Shown here piece by piece: positions 6,390-8,253 of a DNA stretch of 8,253 bases. The stretch covers positions 1-8,253 of the forward strand of contig JAGQNU010000112.1 of the NCBI GenBank assembly GCA_020427905.1, read 5' to 3'. The notes beneath the pieces were generated by a model. That model made no database searches, had not been told where the DNA came from, and saw only the letters and a program-made list of their open reading frames with translations. Source of the DNA: Candidatus Saccharimonadota bacterium. Its GTDB lineage: Bacteria > Patescibacteriota > Saccharimonadia > Saccharimonadales > UBA7683. The position numbers were made by a program, and so were the translations under genes. Every line of letters begins with the position of its first letter. The stretch's first letter is position 1.

Positions 6390-7777
6390 TCCTCTACAAC
6401 ACACTGACAAGACAGAAAGAAGAGTTGAAGCCGCTCGAGGATGGAAAGGTAAAGATCTACACCTGCGGCTTGACGGTATACTCACAGCCGCATATCGGTA
6501 ACTGGGTCAGTTACATTTACTGGGATGTACTTGTCAGAGCACTACAGGCTGAAGGTTATGATGTTGAGCGTACACAGAATATTACTGACGTGGGCCATCT
6601 CACTTCAGATGATGACAGCGGAGAGGACAAGCTCGAGAAGGGTGCTAAGCGCGAGGGAGTAACTGCCTGGCAAGTCGCCGACAAGTACATCAAGATCGCT
6701 AATGAAGAAGCTGAGATGCTTGGCCTGCTCAAGCCAACACACTTACCACGTGCAACGGCTTACATTGACCAGCAGATCACATTTGTGAAAGATCTAGAGA
6801 GCAAAGGCTTCACCTATGTAATTCCTGGTGACGGTGTTTACTTCGATACCAATAAACTCAAAGACTACGGCAAACTTGCTCGGCTTGATATCGAAGGCTT
6901 AAAACCTGGTGCGCGCGTACCAATAGATGGCAAGCGCAACATCACTGACTTTGCCGTCTGGAAGTTCAGCCATAAAGGTGAGAAGCGTGATATGGAGTGG
7001 GAGAGCCCCTGGGGCACTGGCTTCCCTGGCTGGCATCTTGAGTGTTCTGTGCTGGCGCGTGAGTTACTTGGCGATCAAATAGATATCCATACAGGCGGCG
7101 TTGACCATATCCCCGTACATCACACAAATGAGATCGCTCAAACAGAGAGCGTAACTGGAAAACAATTCTCTCAAATCTGGGTGCACAACAACTTCTTGAA
7201 GGTAGATGGCCAGAAGATGGCAAAATCCCTTGGTAATATCTACACGCTTCAAGACATCCTCGATAAGGGGTATAGCCTTGATGCCTTCAAGCTGCTCATC
7301 CTCTCAAAGCATTACCAGACAGAGGGTAACTTCACCTGGGATATTCTTGAAGCCGCCCAAAATCGTCTCAACAATTGGCAGGCAGCCGCCGATCTCCGTT
7401 ACCAATTAGCGGGTCATCCTGAACTCGTTTCAGGATCCGGAAATTCACACAACGAGATTCTGAAACAAGTTCAGAATGACATACTTACGGCACTCAGTGA
7501 TGATCTCGATACCCCTAAAGCCATCGCGTTGATCGATCAGTACTTCAGTAAGGGGGCACCGTCAGAAGGAACCCTCGCTACAATTCGTGACCTACTGGGT
7601 ATCGACCTCCTCGCATCAGAGGACATCAGTGAGGAGCAGAAAAAATTCATTGCCGATAGACAAGCTGCACGAGAAGCCAAGGACTGGGCAAAGTCAGATG
7701 AACTCCGTGACAAGCTCAAAGAACAGGGAATTGAAGTTCGCGATACAGATAACAGCCCCATCTGGAGCCGCATCTAA
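6386..7777 (+). CDS. cysS: Cysteine--tRNA ligase with an in-frame repeat insertion
   Basis: Class I aminoacyl-tRNA synthetase that activates cysteine with ATP and charges tRNA-Cys in the cytoplasm. The 463-residue length is near the usual 460. Visible signatures are TCGLTVYSQPHIGN (zinc ligand C27 and HIGH-type HIGN 36-39), GWHLECS (C220), TGGVDHIPVHHTNEIAQ (zinc ligands H245 and E249) and KMAKS (277-281), a variant of KMSKS. Cys, Cys, His and Glu thus complete the zinc site that selects cysteine. From about residue 343 to 365 lies a segment (GHPELVSGSG, then EILKQVQND) encoded by a palindromic repeat, just before the conserved DDLDTPKAIAL stretch of the C-terminal helical domain. The frame is kept, so the enzyme is presumably functional. 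The start is GTG with AGGAG eight bases upstream, overlapping the DHH stop. Confidence 0.96.
   Translation: MILYNTLTRQKEELKPLEDGKVKIYTCGLTVYSQPHIGNWVSYIYWDVLVRALQAEGYDVERTQNITDVGHLTSDDDSGEDKLEKGAKREGVTAWQVADKYIKIANEEAEMLGLLKPTHLPRATAYIDQQITFVKDLESKGFTYVIPGDGVYFDTNKLKDYGKLARLDIEGLKPGARVPIDGKRNITDFAVWKFSHKGEKRDMEWESPWGTGFPGWHLECSVLARELLGDQIDIHTGGVDHIPVHHTNEIAQTESVTGKQFSQIWVHNNFLKVDGQKMAKSLGNIYTLQDILDKGYSLDAFKLLILSKHYQTEGNFTWDILEAAQNRLNNWQAAADLRYQLAGHPELVSGSGNSHNEILKQVQNDILTALSDDLDTPKAIALIDQYFSKGAPSEGTLATIRDLLGIDLLASEDISEEQKKFIADRQAAREAKDWAKSDELRDKLKEQGIEVRDTDNSPIWSRI
7413..7480 (+). repeat. Nested palindromic repeat element inserted in frame in cysS
   Basis: Two 25-bp arms (7413-7437 and 7456-7480) are inverted copies matching at 22 of 25 positions, separated by 18 bases. 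Each arm is itself a hairpin: an 8-bp perfect stem at 7416-7423/7429-7436 and another at 7457-7464/7470-7477, each with a 5-base loop. The encoded peptide HPELVSGS...EILKQVQND is, to my recollection, a recurrent translation of a widespread bacterial palindromic repeat of the RPE/REP type. The strand is nominal because the element is nearly symmetric. Confidence 0.82.
7764..7767 (+). promoter_or_regulatory. Shine-Dalgarno for the downstream GNAT-like gene
   Basis: GGAG within the end of cysS, with a 9-nt spacer to ATG 7777. It supports that start over the other possibilities in the region and fits reinitiation through the TAATG stop/start overlap. Confidence 0.5.
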
Positions 7778-8253
7778 TGGCTGATATAATTAAACGAATA
7801 CCCGTACCCGATGACTTTAATCCACCTACTGAACTCACCTTTGAAGATCTCGTCGCAAAACCCTTGACACGCTCGGCCCTCAAAGACGATCTTGAGGCCG
7901 TAAACTCTAGTGCCAAAACCATCCTGAAAACAAGAGGTGGCTCATGGCCAACAGAAGAGTTATCTGAAGATTTTGATCTGCTTGACCTCGCTTGGCACGA
8001 GCGTGAGTTTCGAGACAAAACGTCATTTGCATACGTAGTGTATGACCAAAGCGGAGCCTACATTGGCTGCTTCTACCTATATCCGATAGGTGAACGAACC
8101 CCGTACTCTAAAGATACAAAGGGCTTTGATATCGATGCTAGCTGGTGGGTAACGACTAACGCATACAATGAGGGTTACTACGAGAAGCTATATGCAGCAA
8201 TTCAAGTATGGCTCGCTAATGAATTCTCATTTGCAAATGTTATTTACTCCAAC
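7777..8253 (+). CDS. GNAT family N-acetyltransferase, 3' end cut by the window
   Basis: An open frame of 159 codons runs to the window end with no stop. The ATG overlaps the cysS stop (TAATG). The N-terminus has RIPVPDDFNPPTEL, then DLEAVNSSAKTIL, DLAWHEREFRDKTSFAYVVYD, a strand segment GAYIGCFYLYP and DIDASWWVTTNAYN. This order (PDDF start, DLxWHxxEF, SFAYxV, GCxYLYP, then an acid-x-W strand) resembles a family of GNAT-type acetyltransferases that I recall from Actinobacteria and others. Their ends resemble the last residues seen here (FANVIYSN), so probably only the final few to 20 residues are missing. The substrate is unknown. It is the last visible gene of the DHH-cysS operon. Confidence 0.72.
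   Translation, partial: MADIIKRIPVPDDFNPPTELTFEDLVAKPLTRSALKDDLEAVNSSAKTILKTRGGSWPTEELSEDFDLLDLAWHEREFRDKTSFAYVVYDQSGAYIGCFYLYPIGERTPYSKDTKGFDIDASWWVTTNAYNEGYYEKLYAAIQVWLANEFSFANVIYSN

Overview
This window is a compact, gene-dense bacterial segment. Almost every base is coding and most neighbouring genes touch or overlap. TGA is used as an ordinary stop codon (recR, the DHH gene). The short housekeeping proteins, tight packing, few regulatory gaps, and a DnaB - GT-C membrane protein - YbaB - RecR - DHH - CysS set suggest a member of the Patescibacteria/CPR, most likely the Saccharibacteria (TM7) lineage. That placement is an inference from style and resemblance, not from a marker phylogeny. 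Standard UGA use argues against the UGA-recoding Gracilibacteria and Absconditabacteria.

Layout. (1) 34-1383: replicative helicase dnaB. (2) 1392-1628: a small unrecognised ORF whose ribosome-binding site overlaps the dnaB stop. (3) 1591-3054: a multi-pass GT-C/PMT-like membrane protein whose start lies inside the small ORF. (4) 3107-4810: a clear operon of the YbaB/EbfC nucleoid protein, recR and a nucleotidyltransferase-fold protein, with its own promoter and Shine-Dalgarno site. (5) 4807-5370, minus strand: a GNAT-like protein that meets the operon tail to tail, the two genes sharing a TTAA as their stop codons. (6) 5424-8253: a DHH/DHHA1 phosphoesterase, cysS (GTG start, 4-bp overlap) and a second GNAT-like gene cut by the window end (TAATG overlap). 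The GNAT-like gene of (5) and the DHH gene of (6) diverge from one 53-bp spacer.

Functional themes are DNA replication and repair (DnaB, YbaB, RecR), nucleotide or oligonucleotide turnover (DHH protein), translation (CysS), envelope glycosylation (GT-C protein) and small-molecule group transfer (nucleotidyltransferase, two GNATs).

The most notable signals are as follows. A nested palindromic repeat sits in frame inside cysS and adds about 23-24 residues. Promoter -10 boxes lie exactly 7 nt before two ATG codons, and 9 nt before a third, implying leaderless mRNAs alongside SD-led genes. RecR has lost its four-cysteine zinc site. The DHH protein has altered metal-ligand positions. I found no RNA genes, CRISPR arrays, transposases or convincing intrinsic terminators, no stretch over 300 bases without a gene, and no clearly new multi-gene system.
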